Assembly: GCA_025677815.1 (NCBI GenBank)
Contig: JAIXMP010000019.1
Location: 856,349 to 920,348, forward strand
DNA from: Phascolomyces articulosus
Taxonomy: Eukaryota > Mucoromycota > Mucoromycetes > Mucorales > Lichtheimiaceae
Direction: 5' to 3'
Length of the DNA: 64,000 nt
How positions within the stretch are numbered: position 1 is the stretch's first letter; the number at the start of each line of letters is the position of its first letter. A program made the position numbers and the translations under genes. A model generated the notes under the pieces. The model ran no database searches, had not been told where the DNA came from, and saw nothing but the letters and a program-made list of their open reading frames with translations. Positions 24,373 to 41,982 of the stretch are shown here, one piece after another.

Positions 24373-25242
24373 ATGTATTACTTTTTAAAACCTTTTGTCA
24401 AGGTTGATACTTTTTATCATTTACCGCTATTATTATTATCATCTTTATTTCTTGTACTGGTTTATGGTTCTCCCGTCTTGCATGAAAACATAGTCTCACA
24501 GCATTGTGACCAAAGATATAACAAGACGCTAGGCAACTATGAGCTACATAATAATATATTAGACTCTGCCAAAGGGTACGGTACCCAATGTATAGAAGGC
24601 GAAGCTAAAGGGAAGGACGGTATTTCATGGAAAACAGCATGGAGTTGGAAGGATTCAAGCACATTTAAATCTTTCCCACATATTGAATATATATGGGACG
24701 AAGGTCAAGCGTTTTATTTTAATAACATTAAAAGTATTCCATTTACTTGGGATTGGTCTTATGAAGATGTGCCGGCACCAATCAACACGGGAAAAGATGA
24801 CGACAAGAAGGGAGGAAAAGCAAAAGAGGATGAGCCATTGAAAGCTACTGTGTCATTCGAGCTGTTGACATATTCTTTGGAAACTCGCCAAGTGGATTTT
24901 CAAATTCGAATTTGGTTTGGGCTCTTTGGTGATGTGGATACCTTGGGTGAGGAAGTAGTGGGTACACCCACGTTCAAGCATGAAGATGGCATCGAATGGA
25001 AACTTTACAAAGGCGCCAATAACAAATTAACAATTTTTACATTGGTTCCAAAGGATAAAGAAGAAATCGTTTCTCTGTATCATGATGATGCGTTACCTTA
25101 CTATAATTATTTGGTCGAACATGGTCATATCCCATGGGATGCCCCCAAAGGCCTTTTCAAAATACGCGCTGGTAGTCAAACGTATGCTGGAAGCAAGAAA
25201 CAATTTATAACTCATTTTTTCTCAATCAACTTGGAACAATAA
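24373..25242 (+). CDS. Secreted GH12-fold protein lacking both catalytic glutamates
   Basis: Matches glycoside hydrolase family 12 (endoglucanase/xyloglucanase) along its length, 289 aa in one exon. A hydrophobic segment at residues about 17-32 is a signal peptide or anchor. CDQRYNKTLGNYELHNNI, the Gly/Cys segment GYGTQC and WKTAWSWKDSSTFKSFPH align with the N-terminal strands of fungal GH12. The nucleophile motif of GH12, typically (Y)ELMIW with Glu, reads FQIRIW here, so the position is Q177. The acid/base motif, typically GTEPF, reads GSQTY, so the position is Q269. A charged insert (residues about 139-157, KDDDKKGGKAKED) interrupts a loop. It probably binds beta-glucan without hydrolysing it; this is inference. 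It is intronless, unlike nearly all conserved genes in this window, and flanked by pseudogene debris. Confidence 0.82.
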   Translation: MYYFLKPFVKVDTFYHLPLLLLSSLFLVLVYGSPVLHENIVSQHCDQRYNKTLGNYELHNNILDSAKGYGTQCIEGEAKGKDGISWKTAWSWKDSSTFKSFPHIEYIWDEGQAFYFNNIKSIPFTWDWSYEDVPAPINTGKDDDKKGGKAKEDEPLKATVSFELLTYSLETRQVDFQIRIWFGLFGDVDTLGEEVVGTPTFKHEDGIEWKLYKGANNKLTIFTLVPKDKEEIVSLYHDDALPYYNYLVEHGHIPWDAPKGLFKIRAGSQTYAGSKKQFITHFFSINLEQ

Positions 25243-25624
25243 AAGACCGTTTTCTTTGGTAAATTATATTATTTTCTGGATGGTTTCAGTACCTTTTGGT
25301 ATAAGAAAAGGTAGGATTTATTGTATTATTAATTTATGAACAAAAGAAGCACTAGAAAGAAAATGCTACTATTATTAATAATGATATAAAAATGGACCAG
25401 TTTTTTCATGGGATGCATAATCTCTTTAATTTATAAGCCTGTCGTCTTTTATCCAACTTGCGTGATTTCTCTCGTCATGACAACAATAGCCGGTTATAAC
25501 ACATCTTATTGGCTAGATTAGAATCTTGTTTCCGTGACTATAAAAATGTTACTATATTTTAAATTAACTTTTTTTTTCTTCGTTTTACCCCACAAAAAAT
25601 ATACAACGCACACAATAGAACATA
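25243..25624. other. Spacer between the GH12-like and glutaredoxin genes
   Basis: About 380 bases; presumed 3' UTR and glutaredoxin promoter. No exon seen. Confidence 0.55.
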
Positions 25625-26101
25625 ATGTCAGCAATCGCTCAAGGTATCAAAGAATTAGTAAAGAAATCTATTGCTGAAAACCCTGTCATGGTAAAAATAC
25701 TTTTTTTCATGAGAGAGAAAAAGAAAGGAAGAGGAAAAGAAGAAAATAATATTTGGCTTGTCTGAATGCCATACAGTTGTATCCTTGAAAACTCATTATA
25801 GCACCACTTTTGTCCTTCTCCCGATTAGGTTTTCAGCAAAAGTTATTGCCCTTATTGTACCGGTGCCAAAGATCTGTTTGACGATTTGTCCGTAAACTAT
25901 AAAGCACTTGAACTTGATATCCGAGAAGACGGACCTGATGTACAAAAGGCACTTTTCGAATTGACTGGACAAAAGACTGTTCCCAATGTCTTTATCAATA
26001 GCAAACATATCGGTGGTTTCAGTGATATTGATGAAGCTTTCAAGAGTGGTAAACTCGAGACTCTTTTGAAGGAAGCTGGTATCAAGGAATCCAAGTTGTA
26101 A
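25625..26101 (+). CDS. Dithiol glutaredoxin (Grx1/2 type)
   Basis: Glutathione-dependent thiol-disulfide oxidoreductase, reducing protein disulfides and mixed disulfides with glutathione. Exons 25625-25690 and 25829-26101 give 112 aa. The active site is the classical CPYC (C29, C32). The cis-proline loop TVPNVFI and the glutathione-binding GGFSD follow in the right order. No targeting peptide is evident, so a cytosolic enzyme is likely. The single intron sits just before the first beta strand that leads to the active site. Long open frames on the opposite strand are shadows of this gene. Confidence 0.95.
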
Positions 26102-26911
26102 AAAAACCAGTAACAATAATAGATTATCCTCTTTTAATCACTCATGTATCCTCCTTTTCGACCAATAGACAAAATCAACCAACAAGACACACATATATAT
26201 GTATAAATATACACTCTTTCTTTTCTGATATATCCAATATAGTGCTGTTATTATTACCAATAAACTATCGGCAAAAGTAGTAGAACAATGTTTATCCATT
26301 TTTTGTGATCCTTTTTATTTTTGATATAGAAGATTATCGGTTGATTCTTACTGAATGAAAATACATACTATCATACCATCTCATAGTGTGTTTTTGAAAG
26401 AACAAACCGGCATTTATGTAACTTGGAATAATTACTATGGCACCAATATTAAAACGTGGACCCTTTGAAAAAAAATATGTATAGAGGTGCTCTGGTGCCT
26501 GAAAATAAAATGTGGGTAATATTAAGTTTGACTCAGCCAATGAGACAAGCCCTCAACGATCCAAAATAATCAACGCTATAGAAAATCACGCACATACGCT
26601 CACACACAGCCATTAATTTTGGATAGCCATGATGAATGATCAAGAACCATCCAAACACTATACATATAAAGGAAAGTTTCATTGCGCAGTTTTATGAACT
26701 GAAAGAAATTGACCGTAGTAAATTATTAAGATATTATTAATGGAATTATTTCGAACCTTTTCGATCAAAAACGTAGTTGTGAAACTATGCGAAGCTGAAG
26801 GCGAAATTATCCAGTGACGCGCGTAGGTGAGATTCTAAAGAAACTGCGGTGGGTGCCCGTGCCCTCTTCTTTTTCTTCTTCACATTTCTCTCTATTTTTA
26901 TTTCTTAAATC
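26102..26911. other. Intergenic region between glutaredoxin and E1 genes
   Basis: About 800 bases, no convincing exon. A minus-strand ORF at 26334-26540 shows no family features. The last 100-200 bases (more G/C) presumably hold the E1 promoter. Confidence 0.5.
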
Positions 26912-31893
<4,982 letters not shown>

Positions 31894-32389
31894 AAAAGGA
31901 ATACCAAAAACCGAGCAGGAAAAAAATGTGAATAAAATATTTTAAATTGTCATCGTACAAATATTGAAATCTTAAGATTATTGTGTATGTTTCATTGGTT
32001 ACTAGGGTTACATTGGTTTATGAGAAAGTGTTATACATTACAACAAATTACGAATTGATGATGTGGGTTATATGACGTATGATATATATGTAGCGTTGGG
32101 TGTTGGATTTTGCTACTGTAGGGGGTTATTTAATTGTGAGAATGTATTCTGATAAAGTGTTCGATAGTGTTGTAAAAATGCGATGGGATTGGGAACAAAT
32201 ATGATATATTAGAAGAAAAGAAGGGAAGCTTATGAGGGCTTCTTGGAACGGACAACAAAACAGAATTTCTTGTGTTACCTCCATGTAGAGTCTGTAAAGT
32301 CTAACTATAATGATAAATGGTACTACTTATTATTGTGAATAAGGGAAGAGAGGGTGACTACTAACTATTACACTCCTAAATAATATACC
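31894..32389. other. Spacer between convergent E1 and orphan-ORF genes
   Basis: About 500 bases that must contain the 3' ends of both convergent genes. No coding signal seen. Confidence 0.55.
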
Positions 32390-32689
32390 CTATTGGTGAA
32401 AATCTAAAATATGCTTTAACCACGTTTTAAATTCGCTGCTTGAGCATTTGGTGTTTGGGTCAGAAGTACATTGAGCAGCATATAACGCCATATAAAGTTG
32501 AACTTCCATAAAAGGATCATCTTTATACTCTTTTTCATTTTGTACGTGCAGAAGTCGTGCCATTTCTCCAAATTTCTTGGCCATCAGATTGGCTGCATCT
32601 TGACCTCGGGGAATGTCATGGGTACAGGGTTCATTGCTTTCTTCACATTCCTTGAATACCTTGTTGTTGTCGTTGTTGTTTACTGACAT
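32390..32689 (-). CDS. Orphan 99-aa acidic/polar protein
   Basis: Single-exon open frame, 99 aa, beginning MSVNNNDNNKVFKECEE. It is hydrophilic and mostly helical in character. It has five cysteines (within KECEE, PCTH, QCTS, KCSS and similar text), no signal peptide and no membrane segment. Coding status is supported by a diverged second copy at 23782-24065 in which the protein, not just the DNA, is recognisable. I do not know the family; no catalytic motif is visible. Neighbours (E1 upstream, retroelement relic downstream) say nothing about its job. Confidence 0.65.
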   Translation of the reverse strand: MSVNNNDNNKVFKECEESNEPCTHDIPRGQDAANLMAKKFGEMARLLHVQNEKEYKDDPFMEVQLYMALYAAQCTSDPNTKCSSSEFKTWLKHILDFHQ

Positions 32690-33499
32690 GATTAAAGATA
32701 CAATGGGGTTGGTTTTATGGTTTGATATATGACTTTTGTTGAAAGTTCACAAGGATTCGAGAGAATATGTTGCAGTATATTTATATCACTGATAAAAAAA
32801 AATGAAGCTTATTTATATATTTGTAATCGAATGGGATCCAACAACACTTGCCGTGGATAAAACTTTATTTATAACTGAGTCATAGTCGGCGATATCGGAT
32901 CAAGCCCGTCAGGGTACACAAATACTTGAGTCAAATGATGCTGATCGATGGTAACGTCTAAAAATGAGAAGCTACCTATATTTATGTATGGTGGTGGTAG
33001 TATTATGAGCGTGTTCGGGTGGACAAAATCTTTTTGGGAAGTGCTTCTCTAAAAATTGTTTCATTTATAAAAACGCCTTTTTGTCGAATCTCAAAAAGCC
33101 ATAAAAAAACGAAATTTTGGGCAGAAACGTTTCTTTGAGTTGACGATCCGAACACTGAAAAAGGCAATTTTGTCAAAAACGCTTTTTTTTTTTTTGGTTT
33201 ATCGGTCCTTTAAGACATAAAAACACCACTTTATTTTGTTCTTTGTTGCTATTTAATGATCACCATTGTAAATGGTATCAGGAAAATTAATAGGATAAAC
33301 ATAATACCATTATCCTTCTATTGAATAATTGAATGTAATTCAAGCATAGGTAGGTTTCTTGAAACAATGACAATAGCATTCTATTTGTGTAGTACATCAA
33401 ATCAAGCATCCATTGTTGTTCTCTCTACAACCAAGAGTTTGATCTAATTATTGGTGTATGTTATTATAGAATTCTTCTGCTAAGTTCTCAATTTCATCT
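32690..33499. other. Spacer with a MITE-like piece
   Basis: Gene-free. The first part is the upstream region of the orphan gene; 33010-33155 is listed separately as a possible MITE. A T tract lies at about 33185-33196. Confidence 0.5.
33010..33155. mobile_element. Possible hAT-like MITE remnant
   Basis: About 145 bases bounded by GTGTTCGGGT at the left and ATCCGAACAC at the right, which are inverted repeats with one mismatch. The right end read outward-in is CAGTGTTCGGATC, similar to hAT termini. No clear 8-base target duplication is seen, so the call is tentative. Confidence 0.35.
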
Positions 33500-34318
33500 T
33501 TAGTGCTGATGTTTGTTGCAGGTATCTCAGTTGAGTTGACTATGTCCTGCAATTTGCTGCTGAGGTGTTGTAAGCTGTTACTTATTGCTCTTTGATATAC
33601 TTCTCAGGTGTCAGGATCTTTTAGCCTGCTTAGTTTCCATAATCGTCGTGGCTGTAGAGAAATTGGGGTGATAGTTGTGTTGTTTTCAATGTCGAAGCTA
33701 AAATGTACCATTTTGTGATTTGGCCCCAATGAGAGATTATCTGAGATATTTTATTGTGGGTTAAGACATTTATTTGTACTCATATAAAGGCCAATGATGC
33801 TACTACCCGGAGGTTCGGGGAAGGTTGATTGTCTATAGGCTAGCTCTGCATTCCAAATCGTTTAAACGATGGTTATTGATCCAATTTATCATCAGATCAC
33901 CATGGGCATTTGATCCATTGTCTCCAGTGATGTTTTCAATTCTTGCATTGAAGTCGCCGCATATAATTGTGTTGTTTGTATTAATGTAATAAAATGGGAG
34001 AGAGTCAAGGGTATCTGATAAAATGCTATTTCCCGTGAAAACGAGTCTGTTGGGAGTGGTAAATATATACAATGAATGAGGGTGCTGGGTACAATACATG
34101 ATAAATGGTGTTTTGAGAAAGGGGATGAGGGGTTATTTGCTAGTATATGTACGTGAAAGGGACAGTTAGGGTTTACAAGCGAAGATATTCCTAGATGGCC
34201 ACGATGTGATGTACAATCATGTCCTTTAATCATGATGTGATAAAGCTTATCGTAGATGGATATGGATGACTTATACACTGATGTTTTAAAATTTTGCCGT
34301 TTACCTTTGTTCATATAC
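33500..34318 (-). mobile_element. Decayed LINE-type retrotransposon endonuclease domain
   Basis: Minus-strand text matches the exonuclease-endonuclease-phosphatase domain of non-LTR retrotransposons. HRGHLGISSLVNPNCPFHV occurs near the 5' end. NTIICGDFNARI with the GDFN motif follows in another frame, and then a GPNHKMVHFSFD-like segment and RLWKLSRLKDPDT. The pieces lie in different frames with stops between, so it is dead. No reverse transcriptase is visible; the copy is truncated. It ends about 220 bases before the aminopeptidase start. Confidence 0.8.
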
Positions 34319-34541
34319 TAAATACTAATTCGAACCGGGACTGTTTTTCTTCGTTATTTAGTATAAAAAGGAAAGAAGAACTAAAAGAAGAAATACTTTA
34401 CTTTTGCATGAAGGTTACACAATGATGCCATCATACCGGTCACGAAGCTAAGAAGAACCTTAAGAACGAACGCGCGGGCCTTTTACTTTTTTTACTTTTC
34501 TTTTCCTACGAATTCTGTAAAAATAATAATAATAAGAAACT

Positions 34542-37187
34542 ATGCCTGTTCCCACTGGTGATCGTTTGTCTGCGCTTCGTACGCTCATGAGCTCAGATGA
34601 GTATAAAATTGATGCCTTGTAAGTTTTTATTATTTTGAAGAGTTACTCATTACGTTTGGAGTTCAAGAAATATACTAGAAGAAAATAACGATTAAACTAA
34701 ATTCTGAATATGTTATAGCTTGATTCCTTCCGAAGATGCCCATCAGGTATGTTGCTTTATTTTTTTTTCTACTCGAAAGAACAAAAAGAAGAATAATAAT
34801 AATACTTTTTCGGGTATATAAAAAACAGAGCGAGTATATTGCTGACTGTGATAAGCGTCGATACTGGATTTCTGGTTTCACTGGTTCTGCAGGTAATACA
34901 CATATGATACGCGTCATGGAATGGGGCGGAAATGAATTCCTTTTTTTCTCACGCTTAAAGAAATGTAAATCATCTCAAAGGTTATGCTATTGTATCCAAC
35001 AAGGAAGCTGCTTTGTTCACGGATGGAAGATACTTTTTACAAGCATCTGAACAATTGGATGAAAATTGGATTTTAATGAAACAAGGATTGCCTGGTGTAC
35101 CTACATGGCAAGAATATATTGTCAAGGTAAAAGAAAGGAACGGAAGAAAAGGGATATTTGGAATCTAACATCTTGTTTTGAACTAGAATTTACCTCGTGG
35201 ATCACGTATTGGTGTGGATCCTACTCTTATTACTGCAGGTAAAAAAACACACTCACAACTAGACCAACATTGTCTTTCCAAATAAAGAAAAAATTACTGA
35301 AATTGATTTATGCGGAATGAACAGCCGACGCACGTCTTCTTTCCGATTCTTTAAAGACAGTTGATTCGACCCTTGTTCCTGTTCATGTAAACCCAGTCGA
35401 CAAAGTATGGGCCGAACGTCCTGATGCTCCTCATGATGTTGTGATTACTCATCCAATCAAATTTTCTGGTAAGAACTTTTTATTATTATTTATTGTTTTA
35501 CAAGGTAGATACAAAATAACTCAACCATATATATACGTTTTTAGGTAAATCACATAACGATAAATTGGATGATGTTCGTAAATATATCCAACAAAAGGAT
35601 GCTTATGGTGTCGTTGTATCTGCTTTGGATGAAATCGCTTGGTTGTTTAACTTGCGTGGTTCTGATGTTGAATGCAATCCTGTGTTTTATTCATATGCAG
35701 TTGTTACCAACTCGGAAGCGATCCTTTATGTTGAAGCTGCCAAGATTACCGATGATGTTCGTCAACATCTTGGTGATAGTGTGACCTTGAAACCATATGC
35801 TGTCATCTTTGATGATTTGAAACAATTTGGTGAAAAGTTGACCGCTAGTTCAAAGAAACTTATTATCAATTCCAGAACAAGTTTAGCTATTGAAGTCGCT
35901 GCTGGTCAGGTAAAAAAAAATCTTTACACAATCGTCTAGATACACACAATGTGTACAGGAGAGGGAGAAGGATAGAGAGAATCTGGATTGTCTGAGATTG
36001 TACAAATGTTGATAATTCTTTTATTTATTTATTGCTGTTAGTTGAACGTTCAAGAAGAACGTTCTTTTATTACCGATGCCAAAGCCATCAAGAACGAAGC
36101 TGAATTGAAGGGCATGCGTGATTGTCACATGCGTGATGCTGCTGCTCTTGTACATTACTTTGCATGGCTCGAAAAACAACTCAAAGCTGGTGTTGTTTTG
36201 GATGAAGTGGATGGTGCTGATCGTTTAGAAAAATTCCGTGCTGAACAAGCTGATTATGTCGGTTTGTCCTTTGATACCATTTCCTCCACTGGTGCCAATG
36301 GTGCCATTATCCATTACAAGCCTGAAAAGGGCGCCTGTAAGAACATTGATATTAATCAAATTTATTTGTGTGATTCTGGAGGTCAATATAAGGATGGTAC
36401 CACAGATGTGACCCGTACCTACCACTTTGCGGAACCTACCGCTTATGAAAAGCGCTGCTTCACTCGTGTTCTTCAAGGTCATATTGCTATTGATGCTGTT
36501 GTATTCCCTCAAGGCACCACAGGTAATTATATACATATATATATATATATATATTACATATCATCAGTTGATGGTTTGAATAATAAGAGTATATATTAAT
36601 GGATGTAAAATTGGTATAAAAGGTTACTTGTTGGATCCTTTCGCCCGTCATGCACTTTGGAAGGATGGTCTCGATTTCCGTCACGGTACTGGTCATGGTG
36701 TTGGTTCGTTCTTGAACGTACATGAAGGACCTCAAGGTATTGGCATCCGTGTTGCATACAATGATACTCCATTTGCAGCTGGCATGACTATTACTGATGG
36801 TAAGTTCGAGTTTTCAAGCAAAGAATATGAGTATTATATAAAACACATATTATCCTATTAAAAATCAAAACTAAACAATGAATATGTTTTTTCGTTATAG
36901 AACCTGGCTATTATGAAGATGGTAAATTTGGTATCCGTATTGAGAACATCTTGATTGTACGTCAAGCTCAAACACCTCATAACTTTGGTGAACGTGGTTA
37001 CCTTAGTTTTGAACGTGTGACTTTGGTGCCTATTGGTTTGAACTTGATTGATTTGGATTTATTGTCTCCTGCTGAAAAGAAATGGGTCAATGAATATCAT
37101 GCCGAAATCTTGCAAAAGATCGGTCCATTGGTTGCCAATGATCCTGATGCTGTTGCTTGGTTGAAGCGTGAAACTACTCCCATTTAA
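34542..37187 (+). CDS. Xaa-Pro aminopeptidase P (M24B, XPNPEP1-like)
   Basis: Cytosolic metallo-aminopeptidase releasing the N-terminal residue before proline. Exons 34542-34618, 34719-34746, 34829-34892, 34981-35126, 35187-35238, 35325-35468, 35545-35909, 36042-36522, 36623-36799 and 36901-37187 give 606 aa (human XPNPEP1 is 623). The N-terminal creatinase-like domain begins with [20 protein letters not shown]. The pita-bread catalytic domain carries all five metal ligands: D403 and D414 in [16 protein letters not shown]477 in HGTGHGVG, E512 in EPGYYE and E526 in GIRIEN. H383 of AIIHYKP is the conserved substrate-contact histidine. Exon 2 is a 28-nt exon encoding the SEDAHQ turn. No signal or transit peptide is visible. 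Confidence 0.95.
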
Positions 37188-38856
<1,669 letters not shown>

Positions 38857-39676
38857 TTCTTTCTTAGAAGAAAATAAATCGCTGAACGACTATTCAAATT
38901 ACCCCACCTCACTATTCAGATCCAACATGCTTTCTTTTTTCGATTGCATTATTTTTTTCTATCTGTCCTCTCCTATCCCGAGCATTTTCGATCTTTTTTT
39001 TATGTTCTATATCAACAACAAAGTTACTATTATGGATGAAGTCTTTGAAACTCTTGTCGAGGAAATCTATGAGTTTATAATACCGGTGTATAATGAAAAG
39101 TGGATCAAAAGGGTTAATATATTGAATCTAAACTTGGAAGGATTCAACTGTTCTAGGGGTATGCTGGAGTGTTAAATGACGCTTAATTAAAGTTAAAAAC
39201 GATTAACTTTTGTTATATATCCATCTATTCATGATGATGGTAAAAGTAGTGGAATGTGATCCGTAGGTGATTCAGTTGTTAGATTTCACAACACGATAAA
39301 ATCTAGCATATTGAAAAAGCTGCTTTCAATGTTTTCCCATCCAACCCACCATAAGTAGTGGGAGAGAAAAAATCAATGAATTGCATCACATAGTTGAGCA
39401 ATTTACACAAGTCAAAATTTTTGCATGTTCATCAGCTCGAAAATGCGAAGAATATATGCCTAAAGCAAAAAATAAAATAAAAAGACTACATCATGGTCTG
39501 GAAAAGAAAGCCACTTATGCTAGTTGTAAACAATCAAATCCTTCCTTCCTTTGATCTTCCGTTCAAAAATATATATGATTACACTTAAAACCATAGGGTC
39601 CATATCATCAAGTTTTTTTTGTGAGTTTATGTACAGAAAAAGGTCAAATTAATAATATATGGAAAATGTTTTATGT
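38857..39676. other. Convergent spacer with one relic of a dispersed coding family
   Basis: Lies between the convergent proteasome and TMEM209-like genes. Apart from the coding relic at 39027-39176 (listed separately) no gene is visible. Confidence 0.5.
39027..39176 (+). pseudogene. Relic A of a dispersed uncharacterised coding family
   Basis: An open stretch reading TIMDEVFETLVEEIYEFIIP and ending at a stop at 39174. Similar text, TIDEV then VEEALYDFINISLP across a frameshift, occurs at about 59770-59840. The family is unknown to me; both copies look partial. Confidence 0.4.
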
Positions 39677-41982
39677 TTATTGGAAAATCTCTTTTTCGAG
39701 GCTGTTATAAAATAATAAAAAGAAAGAAAAACACAATTAGTTTCTGTTATACCACACCTTTCCATTCAACAATGAATAATCAAAATAACACTTACTCTTC
39801 TGTTGTATAGAAATATACCAATAAGAATTTGTATATATCGCCACCCTGCAACTGTTTTTTTTTTAAAAAAAAACCTGAGTTATTAAACCTGAAATCCCTT
39901 ACGTAAATCATATTTTCAAAGAAAGAAAAAAAAACATAATTTTATCATAGCAACAAGTGGATGTCGCTTATTTGTCACTTACAGATACAAGAGGAGGTAC
40001 AACATTTGGCATAGCAAATCCCAAATAGGTATTAAATAAATGTAAAATGATTTCTGAGTCTGACGGTAAGTCGGGTTCCTTAGTAATGCTATGATATCTA
40101 GATCTCTTGACAAATTCTATATATTGTAAAAATCAAACGGGGGGCATGAGTGAAATGAATATCTTCTTTTATTTAGTATTAAGTCTTTTTTTTGTACCTT
40201 TTAATCGATCCAATACATATTTTCTAGCGCGGTCATTTTCATAACCACCAACAGAAATCAATTTTTGAACCATATTGATTGGGAACGTATTATCTGCCTG
40301 TTGAAAAAAAATGGTGTATCCCCACATAAGTTAGTCAACTACTTTTTCATTAAAAAAATCCATATTGTTTCATGTATATCATCTCTGTTTTCTTACCATA
40401 GTAGTAGGTTCAATCATGAGTAATGCAATGATATTTTGTGGACAATCGACAAAGTTAGTGCCTTGTTGTGGAAGTTGTTGTTCAACTAATTTGACAGTAT
40501 GAAGTGTTGGTTCCATGATGTTCTTAGTGAGCCACTATTTGAATTGTCAAATAATACAAACTGAAGTCAGTATCCATACACTATTATTTTCTCTTTATTG
40601 TTTTGTTATTTCTCTCTCTCTTTCCATTTACCTGTCGTAATCGATCATAATACACTTTGGAAGATCTATCATCAAATCGGTCCCAATTTTCCAACATATC
40701 ATCTTCCTATGAACCAATCCATCAATTAGTACTAAAAAAGACATGATCACCCTCCTATTCCTTTTCTGTCTTGACTTTGTAATCCATTTTTTTTTATCCT
40801 TTTCCACTCGTAGTATCTTCTTTTTACCTGTTCTTGTTTGAACCGTTCAATAATATTTGGTTGGGGATTGAGTCTCCAAAGCAATTTATTCAAACGCTCC
40901 GTCGCTTTCTTTCGTTCAGCATGACAAGGACGTGATTCCAACTTTGGTAAATTAATTGATAATGAAGGGTCACCCAATCGTTCAGGTACAGGGACATAAG
41001 CAAGATCGCGCATGTCCTGTTCAATAGCGCCAGTTGTAGTATTGGTGGTGGATGATGCAAAAACAGTTCGAGCTGCCTCTATTTGTGTGTGTGTGTGTGT
41101 GTGTGTATTTACACAATCGATGAACACATGGCATGAGCATCAATAAAACAACAGATTATAAACATTCCGTTTTCCCTTTCCATTGTTGTTGCTATTCTTA
41201 CCTGCTGGTGAATCTGCGATGGGTCCACTCCATGGTTTTGATTGAAACATAAAGGTCGGTGGTGCTGGTGCAGGTGGCTGTTGCTGTTGTGCTGGTGCAG
41301 GTGCGGGTTTAGCCATGGGTGCAATGGGAGGAACAGTTTTCTTTTCGGTTGCAAGACGTTTGATGTAGTTGTAGACATAAATGAGTAGATTGCCAACACC
41401 ACGTGTAAGTGGACCTGTTTCAAAAGCACCTTCAAACAAAGGAGAATTCATTTTGATCAAAGGTGAAAGCTGGTGTTCGGAATGTAACCAAATTCGACAA
41501 CTACAAGTGATCACAATAATCGATTCTATAGGAAAAAAAAAAAAAAAAGAAAAAAAGAAAAAACAGAAACGATGATTAGTTCATTATTCCTTTAAAACAT
41601 TATAACGCGTTTTTCATCTACATAAAAAAAAAGTCAATCTATTTTTTATTATATGAATATTTATACCTGCAATATAAGTAATCCATGAGAGACGGGGATA
41701 GTTAGTCAAATTAATGCCTAGTATAGTAATCACTATTTTGTTAAATAACAAAAGGGAGCCAAGGACGATAAGGTTAGATTTTATATAATATTCATTGCGT
41801 GTTGAGGCAGACATCAACTGCCTGAACATGTAAAGCATGATCGGCGAAAATAATAAGGGGAGGGCAAAAGCAAAGAAGAAAAAAAAATAGAACTGAGTCG
41901 TTTTCATGCTTAAAGCACAGAATTTCAGGCGGGACTGCGACTTAATATTATTCGATATTACTCTTCTCTTCCCCCCACCCAT
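39677..41982 (-). CDS. TMEM209-like nuclear-envelope membrane protein
   Basis: Relative of animal TMEM209 (Pfam family named CytochromB561_N), a nuclear-envelope/nuclear-pore-associated protein. Exons in transcript order: 41982-41667, 41525-41202, 41078-40828, 40706-40632, 40534-40397, 40297-40198, 40116-39983, 39851-39796, 39701-39677; 472 aa. Two N-terminal membrane helices (FYFFFFFAFALPLLFSPIML, and one spanning the exon 1-2 junction) are followed by a Pro/Ala/Gln linker. The conserved C-terminal region then has WLTKNIMEPTLHTVKLVEQQ and DLPSDSEIILHLFNTYLGF, which parallel human TMEM209. The usual block after that motif (about 60 residues in human) seems missing. The last two short exons (LQGGDIYKFLLVYFYTTEE, DLEKEIFQ) join in phase but are least certain. 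An in-frame Met at 41907 is an alternative start. Confidence 0.72.

Noticed and set aside
25796..26116. 106- and 65-codon open frames on the minus strand
   Set aside because: They are antisense to the well-supported glutaredoxin exon and have no family features.
34325..34345. TTCGAACC-like motif resembling a tRNA T-loop on the minus strand
   Set aside because: The flanking bases do not form a T-stem and no D-arm, anticodon arm or acceptor stem is present.
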